A stretch of 40,724 bases of DNA from positions 1 to 40,724 of the forward strand of contig NTXX01000035.1 in assembly GCA_002559145.1 (NCBI GenBank). The letters run 5' to 3'. The notes under the pieces were generated by a model. It was not told the DNA's origin and made no database searches. It was given only the letters and a program-made list of their open reading frames with translations. Shown in pieces: positions 14,976 through 23,543 of this stretch. This DNA is from Bacillus sp. AFS006103. Lineage in GTDB: Bacteria > Bacillota > Bacilli > Bacillales > Cytobacillaceae. Numbering within the stretch: position 1 is the first letter of the stretch; the number at the start of each line of letters is the position of its first letter. Made by a program: the position numbers and the translations under genes.

Positions 14976-15800
14976 TCAAAATAAAAAATAAGCAATCAGA
15001 AAAAGCAGTGCTAAACTGACTACCCCACCAAGAATGATCAGGCGATTTCTTGATTTCCCCGTATCGCCTTGTTGATTACTTAGCTTCTTTTGGCGTTTGT
15101 TGTCAGCTTCCTGTTTTTGGCCGATACTTTTTCTTTCAAAAAATGAAGCCAATTTATTATCGTCACTGATGGCTATTTTCCGATCAACACTAGCAAGAAG
15201 TCCTTCGAGTTCTTCCACCGTTGTTGGGTCCTCTATTGCAAGCATTTCTCCAGCTGACTCTCTAATGTCGGAATGCATGCGGATGATTTTGATCAACTGC
15301 CGAATATCAGAAACGGCCCCTAACCGTGGTTTTCCTTCCAGGATCTTGGCCTCCCCGGCTCCATATAAAATCACTTTTCCATTAGAAGTAATCCAGATGT
15401 TCTCAGCAGAAATCGACCCATGAATGATTCCTTTTTCGTGAAGATGCTTGACTGCTGTAACCAGCTGTTTTACTTCATCTGATGCTAGCGTCCCTTTTTC
15501 TAGTAATGTCAGCCCTTCCTCGCATTCCAATAGGATAAACAAGTGATCTTCGTCGACCTTCGCCAGCTGCAGGATGCGCGGTAAATGGCTATAGTCGGAT
15601 ATTACTGTCTGGTACTCCTCCTGTAACTGATTCCATTGGGCCTTTTTAAAGTCCATGGATTTATTAGAGAAATCAGCTAACCTGAGGATATACGTCCTTT
15701 TCGTTTCCTGTTCCACTACTTCAAAAACACTTAGGCCAAATTCATTGGAATACAGCTTCCTTTTTATATCAAAACCACCAATATCCACTGATAACACCAT
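14976..15800 (-). CDS. Tail-anchored protein-kinase-like protein (probable pseudokinase)
   Basis: A 274-residue protein with a Hanks-type kinase-like fold (about 10-200), a charged linker (about 220-252), and one C-terminal membrane helix (about 253-273), so the kinase-like part should face the cytoplasm. KHLHEKGIIHGSISAENIWI is the catalytic-loop region, but the HRD Asp is Ser129. The DFG position reads YGAGE, and the usual VAIK Lys is replaced in TYILRLADF. These losses argue against phosphotransfer. The start at 15800 has only a weak AAAGAAAG site. It lies alone between a repeat and a divergent small gene. It may be a regulatory or scaffold protein; its partner is unknown. Confidence 0.75.
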   Translation of the reverse strand: MVLSVDIGGFDIKRKLYSNEFGLSVFEVVEQETKRTYILRLADFSNKSMDFKKAQWNQLQEEYQTVISDYSHLPRILQLAKVDEDHLFILLECEEGLTLLEKGTLASDEVKQLVTAVKHLHEKGIIHGSISAENIWITSNGKVILYGAGEAKILEGKPRLGAVSDIRQLIKIIRMHSDIRESAGEMLAIEDPTTVEELEGLLASVDRKIAISDDNKLASFFERKSIGQKQEADNKRQKKLSNQQGDTGKSRNRLIILGGVVSLALLFLIAYFLF

Positions 15801-15961
15801 GCTTTCTTTTATTGTTGCGTTCTATCCTCTTTGCTGGAAAGAATCGAACCCGAACTGCCCTCCATTCTATCATGAAGTGCGCAATTTATTCATTGGGCTC
15901 CCACTATAACAATTATACTCACGAGAAAATTGGCAATGATAGTAGTGGAGGTGAAATAAAG

Positions 15962-16132
15962 ATGACAATCGATCCGAATCTTCGAGGGAGTATGCTGGAT
16001 GACGAATGGAATAGTGAAGAGGTTCAAAATGAAATCATGTTCACTGGTATCACCCGCGACCAATGGCTCGAAGACAAACTAACAGATGATGACCGTCAAG
16101 AAGAAGAAGAAAATGACGATTATGTCTGGTAA
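15962..16132 (+). CDS. Small acidic protein of unknown function
   Basis: A 56-residue product, MTIDPNLRGSMLDDEWNSEE at the start and a very acidic end, TDDDRQEEEENDDYVW. ATG at 15962 is chosen because GGAGGTG lies 8 bases before it; the reading frame is open further upstream but has no ribosome site there. There is no signal peptide or membrane segment. It is divergent from the pseudokinase gene and closed by its own terminator, so it is probably a single-gene transcript. I recognise no family. Confidence 0.7.
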   Translation: MTIDPNLRGSMLDDEWNSEEVQNEIMFTGITRDQWLEDKLTDDDRQEEEENDDYVW

Positions 16133-16141
16133 CTCAAATAC

Positions 16142-16175
16142 AACAAGCCACGGAGAAATCTGTGGCTTGTTATCA
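16142..16175 (+). terminator. Rho-independent terminator after the small acidic gene
   Basis: AACAAGCCAC (16142-16151) pairs with GTGGCTTGTT (16162-16171) over 10 bp around a 10-base loop. The T-run is short. Confidence 0.7.
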
Positions 16176-16253
16176 TTACTGGCGGATGGGCGCCCTTTCT
16201 CGCGGATACGCTGATGTTAATGGCGAAAGCGCCTACGGAGATCCCGCACCACA

Positions 16254-16278
16254 TAAAAAAAAGGCCGGAAACCCGGCC
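16254..16278 (-). terminator. Rho-independent terminator after queF
   Basis: On the - strand GGCCGG, GTTT and CCGGCC form a 6-bp GC stem followed by a run of eight T. It lies just past the queF stop. Confidence 0.88.
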
Positions 16279-16285
16279 AAATATT

Positions 16286-16786
16286 TTAACGGTTATCCAC
16301 TTTTTCCGGATAAAGATCATGATTCATCAAGCGGAAATGAGCCATCTCCTCGTACTTGGTTCCCGGCTTCCCATAATTGCACCAAGGGTCGATCGAAATC
16401 CCGCCCCGCGGAGTGAACTTGCCCCAAACCTCAATATACCGTGGGTCAAGGAGCTTAATTAAATCATTCATAATGATATTGACACAATCCTCATGGAAAT
16501 CGCCATGATTTCTGAAACTAAACAAATACAACTTCAATGACTTACTCTCGACAATCTTTTGGTCTGGAATATACGAAATATACATTGTTGCAAAATCCGG
16601 CTGGCGCGTTAGCGGGCATAAACTAGTAAATTCCGGGCAATTAAATTTCACGAAATAATCACGATCCGGATGCAGATTATCAACTGCCTCCAGAACTTCC
16701 GGTGCATATTCAAATGAATAGGTAGTCCCTTGATTACCTAATAAAGTTAAATCTTTTAAACCTTCTTCATGGCTTCTGCCAGACAT
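16286..16786 (-). CDS. queF: NADPH-dependent 7-cyano-7-deazaguanine reductase
   Basis: A 166-residue unimodular QueF that reduces preQ0 to preQ1 in queuosine synthesis, a cytosolic tunnel-fold enzyme. [12 protein letters not shown] carries the nucleophilic Cys (C57) and Asp64 lies in [29 protein letters not shown] is the NADPH-binding signature, and [19 protein letters not shown] closes the family pattern. ATG at 16786 matches the family length and has AGGGGG upstream; in-frame codons to 16825 lack a site. queC, queD and queE are not adjacent, and I see no clear preQ1 riboswitch upstream. Confidence 0.95.
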   Translation of the reverse strand: MSGRSHEEGLKDLTLLGNQGTTYSFEYAPEVLEAVDNLHPDRDYFVKFNCPEFTSLCPLTRQPDFATMYISYIPDQKIVESKSLKLYLFSFRNHGDFHEDCVNIIMNDLIKLLDPRYIEVWGKFTPRGGISIDPWCNYGKPGTKYEEMAHFRLMNHDLYPEKVDNR

Positions 16787-16875
16787 AAAAGAACCCCCTA
16801 GTATTGTATCCCGAGACTTCTTCAAGAGAGTGTTTTTTCTGCAGCAGCTCTATTTTTCAAACTAAAAGGATCCAA

Positions 16876-16905
16876 CAAAAAAGCCACATCCAATATGGAC
16901 ATGGC
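16876..16905 (-). terminator. Rho-independent terminator after the PilZ gene
   Basis: On the - strand GCCATGTCC (16905-16897) pairs with GGATGTGGC (16891-16883), including two G-U pairs, followed by TTTTTTG. Confidence 0.75.
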
Positions 16906-17038
16906 CTTATAGTCATGAATCCATAGTTTTTTATAGAGGGTATCAGCTATGAACCTCTTTCGCAAGTACGGGTAATCTCTTCCCCATATATTATAGAACA
17001 CTGAACAAAACGTCAATTGAAAATTTATGGGAGGCACA

Positions 17039-17464
17039 CTAACTTTCGTTTCGGGTAAAATGCTTTTCCGAATAATCATTTAGCAATTCCGTAAATTGGG
17101 CACGTGTGTTTTCCTCTAAATGAAAATGTACACCATACATATAGAGTCCTTCAGACATCTCATCCTTCCAAATAATGATCCCTTGAATATGGATTTCGTT
17201 TATCTCCTCTGTCTCAAAAGAAAAGATAATCTTCTGGTCGACCATTAATTTTAAATTGGATAAAAACCTCAATCCGCCTGGACCGATATTTTCAATAAAG
17301 ACAACGGTATTCTCTTCTTCTATCTCTATCTCGATTTCTTTTCGATTAATTAAAGTCAGGACGGATTCTAACGGATAATTTATTTTTATCCGGTAAGAAT
17401 TTTCATTTATTAAATTGGAAATTTCTATGTTTGAAGAATGTAAAGTTAACCATTTTAGTGCCAT
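17039..17464 (-). CDS. PilZ-like domain protein, possible c-di-GMP effector
   Basis: A 141-residue soluble protein with the beta-rich layout of a PilZ domain: SYRIKINYPLESVLTLI, then FIENIGPGGLRFLSNLKL, then IQGIIIWKDEMSEGLYMYGV. The binding motifs are degenerate. The second Arg of RxxxR is not evident, and the D/NxSxxG motif reads NIGPGG. It may therefore bind c-di-GMP weakly or not at all. It is the next gene after sigD in the same direction, 180 bp away beyond a terminator. With a c-di-GMP riboswitch at the head of the flagellar operon, a role as a motility brake is possible but inferred. AAAGGGG lies upstream of the ATG. Confidence 0.65.
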   Translation of the reverse strand: MALKWLTLHSSNIEISNLINENSYRIKINYPLESVLTLINRKEIEIEIEEENTVVFIENIGPGGLRFLSNLKLMVDQKIIFSFETEEINEIHIQGIIIWKDEMSEGLYMYGVHFHLEENTRAQFTELLNDYSEKHFTRNES

Positions 17465-17611
17465 AGATAATATACCCCTTTATTAAAAATCTATATAAAT
17501 CATAAAAACGATATCCATTTTCATGATCAGTAAAATTCACTTGCCTGTTTATTACTATTAACGGCTTTTTTTCATTATCGTTGAGCCCTTTTCCTTATTT
17601 TCCCGTTCCTA

Positions 17612-17649
17612 AACAGACAAAATGACCCCCAATTGCTTGGTAGGTCATT
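17612..17649 (-). terminator. Terminator overlapping the sigD stop codon
   Basis: On the - strand AATGACC (17649-17643) pairs with GGTCATT (17627-17621), followed by TTGTCTGTTT. It closes the long flagellar operon. Confidence 0.65.
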
Positions 17650-18358
17650 CGCTCCATTCCTTTTCAAGTACCTTTTTCAGTTTCTTTAGGATTTGTGAAT
17701 GCAGCTGTGAAATTCTTGATTTATGTAGACCTAATATTCTCCCGACTTCACTCATACTCAAATTCTCATAATAGATCAATGATAGAATGATCCTTTCTTT
17801 CTCAGGTAAATCATCGATTAATGAAGCTAGAATTTTGCTGCGCTCTTTCTCTTCTATTATCTTAGATTGCTCCACTACGGATTGGTCTGCAAGTAAATCA
17901 ATCTTTAATTGAGCCTCTTCTCCCTGTTCAATTGGTTCAAATAAGGATTCTTGTTTTTCAAAAGAAACTTGTGTCATAATCTTTTTACAGTCGTGCTCAC
18001 TGATCTGTAAATGATTACTTACTTCCGAAATGGTTGGCTTCCTAAATAGGTTTTGCTCTAAAATTTCGTAGGCATGCTTCACTTCTTTTTCTTTTTTCCT
18101 TAACGTTCTCGACAACGGATCGTTCCTGCGTAAACCGTCATAAATTTCGCCACGGATTCTTTGCGAGGCATAGGTTTCAAACTTTACATTTTCACGTTGG
18201 TCATATTTTCGGAGGGCATCTAATAAACCCATCATACCGAAAGAAAGGAGTTCGTCCTCTTCCACATTGTGGGGAAGACTTCTTCTTGTATTCTTAACTA
18301 TTTTATGGACCAATGGCAGATATTGATCAAATAACTTTTCTTCCAGCTGTTGACTCAA
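17645..18358 (-). CDS. sigD: Flagellar sigma factor SigD/FliA
   Basis: A 237-residue sigma factor of the FliA/SigD type, directing late flagellar genes such as filament, cap and autolysins. Region 2 is visible in LPHNVEEDELLSFGMMGLLD and KFETYASQRIRGEIYDGLRR. Region 4 with its helix-turn-helix reads LPEKERIILSLIYYENLSMS and EVGRILGLHKSRISQLHSQI. The start is TTG behind GGAGGAGGGG. It is the last gene of the flgB operon and directly follows flhG. In B. subtilis the che genes lie between flhG and sigD; they are missing here. An anti-sigma factor FlgM is not in the window. Confidence 0.92.
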   Translation of the reverse strand: MSQQLEEKLFDQYLPLVHKIVKNTRRSLPHNVEEDELLSFGMMGLLDALRKYDQRENVKFETYASQRIRGEIYDGLRRNDPLSRTLRKKEKEVKHAYEILEQNLFRKPTISEVSNHLQISEHDCKKIMTQVSFEKQESLFEPIEQGEEAQLKIDLLADQSVVEQSKIIEEKERSKILASLIDDLPEKERIILSLIYYENLSMSEVGRILGLHKSRISQLHSQILKKLKKVLEKEWSE

Positions 18359-18394
18359 AAGTACCCCTCCTCCAGTTTGATACGATATCTTAAG

Positions 18395-19270
18395 CTATTT
18401 TTTAACAAATTGAGAAAGCTTGTTGATAAAACCCTTTATCCCGGTATTATTCGAACGATTGTTATCCACATTCAGATAAATATTCACCATATCCTTCATC
18501 CATTTGGCTGGTTGGGATTTCGGATATTTCAGGTAAAAAGGCGACTGTTCGAGGACCGATTGAAACACGATTGAATCATTCGGCAGAAATCCCAGAACAT
18601 CGATCTCTTTTGCTAAAAACTGTTTCGTCACCATGCGTACTCGATTAGCAATCGCAATTCCTTCTTTTGAGTTTTGGACGCGGTTAACCACTAATCGGAC
18701 TTGAAGGTTCGAATCTTGATGATTTAAAATTTTCACAACCGAATAGGCATCTGTGATTGCTGTGGGTTCAGGAGTTGTGACAAGAATTATTTCATCTGCC
18801 GCTAAATGGCAACGCTGCGATTCTTTCGAAAGGCCTGCCCCTGTGTCAAATAAAATGATATCCGCATACCCGTCCAGTCTTCCAAGTTCAGTAAATAAAT
18901 AATTAGTATCGTGTTCACTTAAATCCAAAATTTCCTCAAAGCCGCTCCCGCCGGAAATCAGTTCTAAGCCATTGGGCCCTTTTTCAAGGACGTCCCAAAT
19001 ATTTTTTTTATGCCTTACCATATCTATCAGATGGTCCTTAACATTCATTCCTAAAAGGATTTCAAGGTTGGCCATCCCAATATCTAAGTCGATTAGGACC
19101 ACTTTTTGTCCTGCTTCAACCAATGCTAAGGCGAAGTTTATCGCAAAATTGGACTTGCCGACTCCACCTTTACCACTTGTGATTGATACAACTTTGGTTT
19201 CCCTTCCTTGTTTCATGTTATTTATACGCTGATGCAATTCTCTCAGCCTGTATGCTTGATCCTGCTTCAT
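18395..19270 (-). CDS. flhG: Flagellar number/placement ATPase FlhG
   Basis: A 291-residue MinD/ParA-type ATPase (YlxH) that, with FlhF, controls the number and position of flagella. The N-terminal DQAYRLR (residues 4-10) is the FlhF-activating motif. SGKGGVGKS (about 32-40) is the deviant Walker A, and VVLIDLDIGMANLEILLG contains the next conserved Asp residues. A basic/hydrophobic C-terminus (KGFINKLSQFVKK) could be the membrane-targeting helix. ATG at 19270 is chosen: GGGAG lies 9 bases before it, and upstream TTG and ATG codons are too close to the site. It overlaps the end of flhF by 53 bp. Confidence 0.92.
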   Translation of the reverse strand: MKQDQAYRLRELHQRINNMKQGRETKVVSITSGKGGVGKSNFAINFALALVEAGQKVVLIDLDIGMANLEILLGMNVKDHLIDMVRHKKNIWDVLEKGPNGLELISGGSGFEEILDLSEHDTNYLFTELGRLDGYADIILFDTGAGLSKESQRCHLAADEIILVTTPEPTAITDAYSVVKILNHQDSNLQVRLVVNRVQNSKEGIAIANRVRMVTKQFLAKEIDVLGFLPNDSIVFQSVLEQSPFYLKYPKSQPAKWMKDMVNIYLNVDNNRSNNTGIKGFINKLSQFVKK

Positions 19271-20366
19271 CTTCATCGACTCCCACAATCTTTTTAGCCA
19301 TATATTCTGGGTCTGCTAGCATAATGTCTTCTGGAACACCTTGTCCCAAACTAAGAAAGGATAATGGGTACGGGTAATGATAAACTAAATTTAACGCAGC
19401 TCCATAACAAGTGCTTTCATCCCACTTTGTGAGGATGACTCGATCAATTTGCACCGACTTCATTTTTTCTACAATCTGTTTCATATCCTTCCACCTGGTA
19501 GTCATACTTAGGACCAAGTGATTCTCTTGCTTTAATTGCTGTGAGAGTAAATCATTTATTTCTTCGATATATTGCTCTTCTAGGTAATTTCTTCCTGCAC
19601 TGTCCATGAAAATCATTTGGCAATTCTTTAAGTTAACCAGTGATTGTTTTAGCTGATCTGAGCTCTCGACAACTTCAATCGGGATATTTAAAATGGTGGC
19701 ATAGGTCTTTAGCTGCTCAATCGCAGCGATTCGAAAGGTATCTGCTGTTAAAAAGCCGACCTTTTTCCGCTGATTTAACACTTGTCTTGAAGCAAGTTTA
19801 GCAATCGTTGTCGTTTTACCCACACCCGTCGGTCCAATTAAAGTAATCATGTTAACATTTGAATCCAAACCTTCTGGTGCAATGCACTCCTGAAATAACT
19901 TTGTTAAGGTGCTGATGACAATATACCCAATTTCCCTTTCGGTTTTCTGCTCCACTAAAGGGTGGAGAGACGTAATTCTTTTGGCAATAAACTGTATGAC
20001 TTCATCATCAACTTCCTGATCCTCTAACCGTTTCATCCATTTTGCTAATCCTCGTGAAGTTTGATCCTGTGATTGATTTTGATTGGTGACAAATTGTCCA
20101 AGAAGCTTTTCCATCTGATTTAACCTGTTAAGAACTTCTGTATCAACTTGTTCCTTATGGGTCTGTATAGGACCCGATGGCTCACGCTTTTGATCAGACT
20201 CCTCCGAGGCAGCGATTACTTCTAGCTGTTTCCTTTGAAACAGGCCAAGAAAACCTCCTGTTTTCATTTCCTTCGTATTAAGAATGACGGCATTTTCTCC
20301 TAACTCTAACCGTATCTGCTGCACGGCCTGTGGTAGTGACTTTACGATATATCTTTTAATCTTCAT
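19218..20366 (-). CDS. flhF: SRP-type flagellar GTPase FlhF
   Basis: A 382-residue signal-recognition-particle GTPase that sets the site of flagellar assembly. An N-terminal basic B domain (MKIKRYIVKSLPQAVQQIRL) and a variable linker precede the NG domain. The GTPase motifs are IGPTGVGKTTTIAKLAS (G1), TADTFRIAAIEQL, FMDSAGRN and LTKWDES. The ATG overlaps the flhA stop in ATGA-type translational coupling, with GGAGTGG upstream. FlhG is encoded directly after it. Confidence 0.93.
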   Translation of the reverse strand: MKIKRYIVKSLPQAVQQIRLELGENAVILNTKEMKTGGFLGLFQRKQLEVIAASEESDQKREPSGPIQTHKEQVDTEVLNRLNQMEKLLGQFVTNQNQSQDQTSRGLAKWMKRLEDQEVDDEVIQFIAKRITSLHPLVEQKTEREIGYIVISTLTKLFQECIAPEGLDSNVNMITLIGPTGVGKTTTIAKLASRQVLNQRKKVGFLTADTFRIAAIEQLKTYATILNIPIEVVESSDQLKQSLVNLKNCQMIFMDSAGRNYLEEQYIEEINDLLSQQLKQENHLVLSMTTRWKDMKQIVEKMKSVQIDRVILTKWDESTCYGAALNLVYHYPYPLSFLSLGQGVPEDIMLADPEYMAKKIVGVDEDEAGSSIQAERIASAYK

Positions 20367-22414
20367 GCGGTAACCACTCCAACATCTTGAAAATGAACGA
20401 CGCCAATATTTTGAACTTCCACATCTGATTCCAATTCGTTAAATGAAATCACAGGGATATCCTCATTAATACGTTCCACAATTTGCTTGATATACATCCG
20501 AATCGTTGGCGATGTCATGATAATCGGCTGAATTCCCACCTTCACCACCTGTTGGATTGTCTCATTTAAAGACAGGACCAATTGCTGAATCGATTGTGGA
20601 TCTAGCGTTAGATAAATCCCTTGCTCTGTTTCTTGAAGATTTTCGCTAATCATCTTTTCAACTTGGGCATTTACTGTAATCACTTGAATCATTTTACCCA
20701 CGGTCAACTTTTGGGTAATTTGCCTTGATAGACTCTGCCTCACATACTCGGTCAAATAATCTGGATTTTTCGTAAAAACAGCCCAATCAGCAAGGGTTTC
20801 AAGGATGACAGGCAGGTTGCGAATCGAAACTTTTTCTTTCAACAGCTTTTGTAATACTTTTTGAATCTGACCTATCGATAACAAGGATGGAACAAGCTCT
20901 TCTACAATCGAAGGGAACGTTTCTTTCACCTTGTCAATCAGTTGCTTCGTTTCTTCTCTACCTAAAATCTCGTGCGCATACCGTTTGATCGTCTCAGCTA
21001 GATGGGTGGTGATGACGGACGTAGCATCCACCACGGTATAGCCATAGATCTCTGCTTTCCGTTTCATCTCATCATTGATCCATAAAGCCGGCAGGCCAAA
21101 GGTTGGCTCGACCGTTTCAATCCCGATGATGCCGTGATCTTCATCATCTGGTACCAACATCAGAAAGTGATTAAGGAAGATTTCCCCCTGGGCGATCTCG
21201 TTGCCTTTTAACTTAATCACGTACTCATTTGAGTCCAAATTGACATTATCGCGAATCCTGATGATTGGAATCACTAATCCTAACTCTAAAGCGATTTGTT
21301 TTCGAATCGCGATGACCCGGTCTAAAATATCGCCGCCTTGTGTGGCATCTGCTAATGGAATCAAACCTAACCCAAATTCAAATTCCAATGAATCCACCTG
21401 AAGCAAGTTCAGTACATTCTCCGGACTATTTTCTTCTTCGATTGGTAGTTCTGGCATTTCTTCCAATTCTTCGGCTTCTTTATCTTTTGCTTTTTGCATT
21501 TTATAGGCGGCAAAAATTAACAGACCAGCAATACTCCATGTTAACAGAATTCCAATCGGCGTAACCAAACCAAATAAAGCAATACAGCCAGCAACCACAT
21601 AAATCAACTTCGGATAGGCAAATAATTGCCGGGTTAAGTCATCGCCTAGGCTGCCATCAGAGGCTGCTCGTGTAACGATGATCCCCGTTGCTGTTGAAAT
21701 TAACAGTGCTGGGATTTGACTGACAAGACCATCTCCAACTGATAATAACGTAAAGGTACTCGCGGCCTCAGCAAAATCCATCCCCATCATTGTCATCCCA
21801 ATGACGAAACCACCGATGACATTAATGAATAAAATGATGATTCCAGCAATCGCGTCCCCTTTAACGAACTTGCTTGCCCCGTCCATCGCCCCGTAGAAAT
21901 CAGCTTCATGCCCTACTTTTTCCCGGCGTGCACGAGCGTCTTTTTCACTAATCATCCCTGCATTTAAATCGGCGTCGATACTCATTTGTTTACCTGGCAT
22001 TGCATCTAAGGTGAACCTTGCAGCCACTTCGGCTACCCGCTCTGAACCCTTCGTAATCACAAGGAATTGAATAATAACGAGGATTAAAAAGATGATAAAT
22101 CCAATGACGGGATTTCCACCAATCACGAACTCTCCAAAAGTTGCTACCACATGGCCGGCATCCCCATGCGAAAGGATGGAACGAGTGGTTGAGACATTTA
22201 ATGCTAACCGAAAAAGTGTCGTTAACAGTAACAAAGACGGAAAAATCGAGAAATCTAAAGGTTCCTTTGTATTCATTCCAACTAGTAAAATCGTGATAGA
22301 TAGAGAGATATTAATGATCAGCAAGATATCTAATAGTATCGTAGGCAATGGGATGACCATCATGACAACGATAAGTAACACAGCAAGTAATACGGAAATT
22401 TCTTTAAACTTCAT
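20363..22414 (-). CDS. flhA: Flagellar export gate protein FlhA
   Basis: A 683-residue inner-membrane component of the flagellar type III export gate. The N-terminal half holds about eight membrane helices and the FHIPEP-like cytoplasmic loop (LDAMPGKQMSIDADLNAGMI, GAMDGASKFVKGDAIAGI). The C-terminal half (from about 330) is the cytoplasmic ring that receives chaperone-substrate complexes. It begins 25 bp after flhB ends, with AAGGTGG before the ATG, and ends within the start of flhF. Confidence 0.96.
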   Translation of the reverse strand: MKFKEISVLLAVLLIVVMMVIPLPTILLDILLIINISLSITILLVGMNTKEPLDFSIFPSLLLLTTLFRLALNVSTTRSILSHGDAGHVVATFGEFVIGGNPVIGFIIFLILVIIQFLVITKGSERVAEVAARFTLDAMPGKQMSIDADLNAGMISEKDARARREKVGHEADFYGAMDGASKFVKGDAIAGIIILFINVIGGFVIGMTMMGMDFAEAASTFTLLSVGDGLVSQIPALLISTATGIIVTRAASDGSLGDDLTRQLFAYPKLIYVVAGCIALFGLVTPIGILLTWSIAGLLIFAAYKMQKAKDKEAEELEEMPELPIEEENSPENVLNLLQVDSLEFEFGLGLIPLADATQGGDILDRVIAIRKQIALELGLVIPIIRIRDNVNLDSNEYVIKLKGNEIAQGEIFLNHFLMLVPDDEDHGIIGIETVEPTFGLPALWINDEMKRKAEIYGYTVVDATSVITTHLAETIKRYAHEILGREETKQLIDKVKETFPSIVEELVPSLLSIGQIQKVLQKLLKEKVSIRNLPVILETLADWAVFTKNPDYLTEYVRQSLSRQITQKLTVGKMIQVITVNAQVEKMISENLQETEQGIYLTLDPQSIQQLVLSLNETIQQVVKVGIQPIIMTSPTIRMYIKQIVERINEDIPVISFNELESDVEVQNIGVVHFQDVGVVTA

Positions 22415-22439
22415 TTTTCCACCTTATTCTCTGAACGAC

Positions 22440-23543
22440 TTAGAACTTTCCTTTTAAACGATAAACATAGGCAAGGATTTCAGCGACTGCTTTAAACAAT
22501 TCCTCGGGAATCTCCTGACCAATCTCCACATTTGCATACAAGGCCCGGGCTAATGGCCTATTTTCAGATAAAATAATCCCATTTTCTTTTCCAATTTCTT
22601 TTATTTTTTGCGCCATAAAGTCAACACCCTTTGCGATCACCACCGGTGCCCTTGTATCATTGGCATCATACATAATCGCAATCGCATAGTGGGTGGGGTT
22701 CGTGATGATAACATCTGCCTTTGGCACATCCGACATCATTCGGTTTAACGACATCGCTCGTTGCAATTCCTTGATTTTCCCCTTGACCAAGGGATCACCC
22801 TCACTTTTTTTATGTTCATCTTTTATTTCCTTTAACGACATCTTCATTTTCTTCTCATGGTCATATTTTTGATAAAGAAAATCAGCTGCTCCTAAAACCA
22901 CATATACGCCTGAGGTAAACACTCCGACTTTAATGATAATCGTAAAAAGGTAATCAATAATTTGCCTAATCCCCATTTGAGAGAGGTGCAAAAAGGTTCC
23001 TATTTCCTTTTTAAGTAAAAAATAGGCCACCCCGCCAATGAGGACAATCTTCAAAATATTTTTAAGTAAGTCCACAAGCGACCGGACGGATAAAATCCGT
23101 TTCGCCCCTTCAAGCGGATTGATTTTTTTAAAATCAAATTTAAAATTTTCCGTGGTCAATAAAAAACCAAACTGCAGGTAATTTGACAATAAGCCAACAA
23201 CAAACAACATGGCTAAAATCGGCAAGACAATTTTTATAGTAAGCAGCGATAAATCGACGAACAGCTTATGTGTACTCGCTGCAGATAAATCTAGTAATAA
23301 ATAAGAGGAAAAAATATTTTGAAACAAAACTAGAATGTTCGTCGCAAAGTATTTGCCATAATAGAGCAAGAATAGAAAAAAAGATACTAGCATCAAGGAT
23401 GAGGATACCTCAGCACTCTTGGCTACTTGGCCTTTTCTTCTCGTTTCCCGTCTCTTCTGCGGCGTCGCTTTTTCTGTTTTTTCCTCCGCGAAAAATTGTA
23501 AATCTAATGTTAGTAAAAGGTGGCTGTCACTGTTTCCCCTCAT
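22440..23543 (-). CDS. flhB: Flagellar export switch protein FlhB
   Basis: A 367-residue protein with four membrane helices and a cytoplasmic autoprotease domain that switches export from rod/hook to filament substrates. The N-terminal EEKTEKATPQKRRETRRKGQ is the family signature, and TNPTHYAIAIMYD contains the NPTH self-cleavage site. It starts by an ATGA overlap with the fliR stop, and GGGAG lies 7 bases before the ATG. Its ruler partner FliK is encoded far upstream in another block at 38707-39840. Confidence 0.95.
   Translation of the reverse strand: MRGNSDSHLLLTLDLQFFAEEKTEKATPQKRRETRRKGQVAKSAEVSSSLMLVSFFLFLLYYGKYFATNILVLFQNIFSSYLLLDLSAASTHKLFVDLSLLTIKIVLPILAMLFVVGLLSNYLQFGFLLTTENFKFDFKKINPLEGAKRILSVRSLVDLLKNILKIVLIGGVAYFLLKKEIGTFLHLSQMGIRQIIDYLFTIIIKVGVFTSGVYVVLGAADFLYQKYDHEKKMKMSLKEIKDEHKKSEGDPLVKGKIKELQRAMSLNRMMSDVPKADVIITNPTHYAIAIMYDANDTRAPVVIAKGVDFMAQKIKEIGKENGIILSENRPLARALYANVEIGQEIPEELFKAVAEILAYVYRLKGKF

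Noticed and set aside
15826..15900. tRNA-like sequence on the - strand (GGGTTCGATTC resembles a T-arm)
   Set aside because: The arms next to the T-loop do not pair, and no acceptor or anticodon stem can be drawn.
16787..17038. preQ1 riboswitch ahead of queF
   Set aside because: queF genes often have one, but I could not find the compact H-type pseudoknot pattern with its A-rich tail here.
16822..17079. 85-residue open frame on the - strand
   Set aside because: It overlaps the PilZ gene end and its terminator, has no ribosome site and no recognisable protein pattern.
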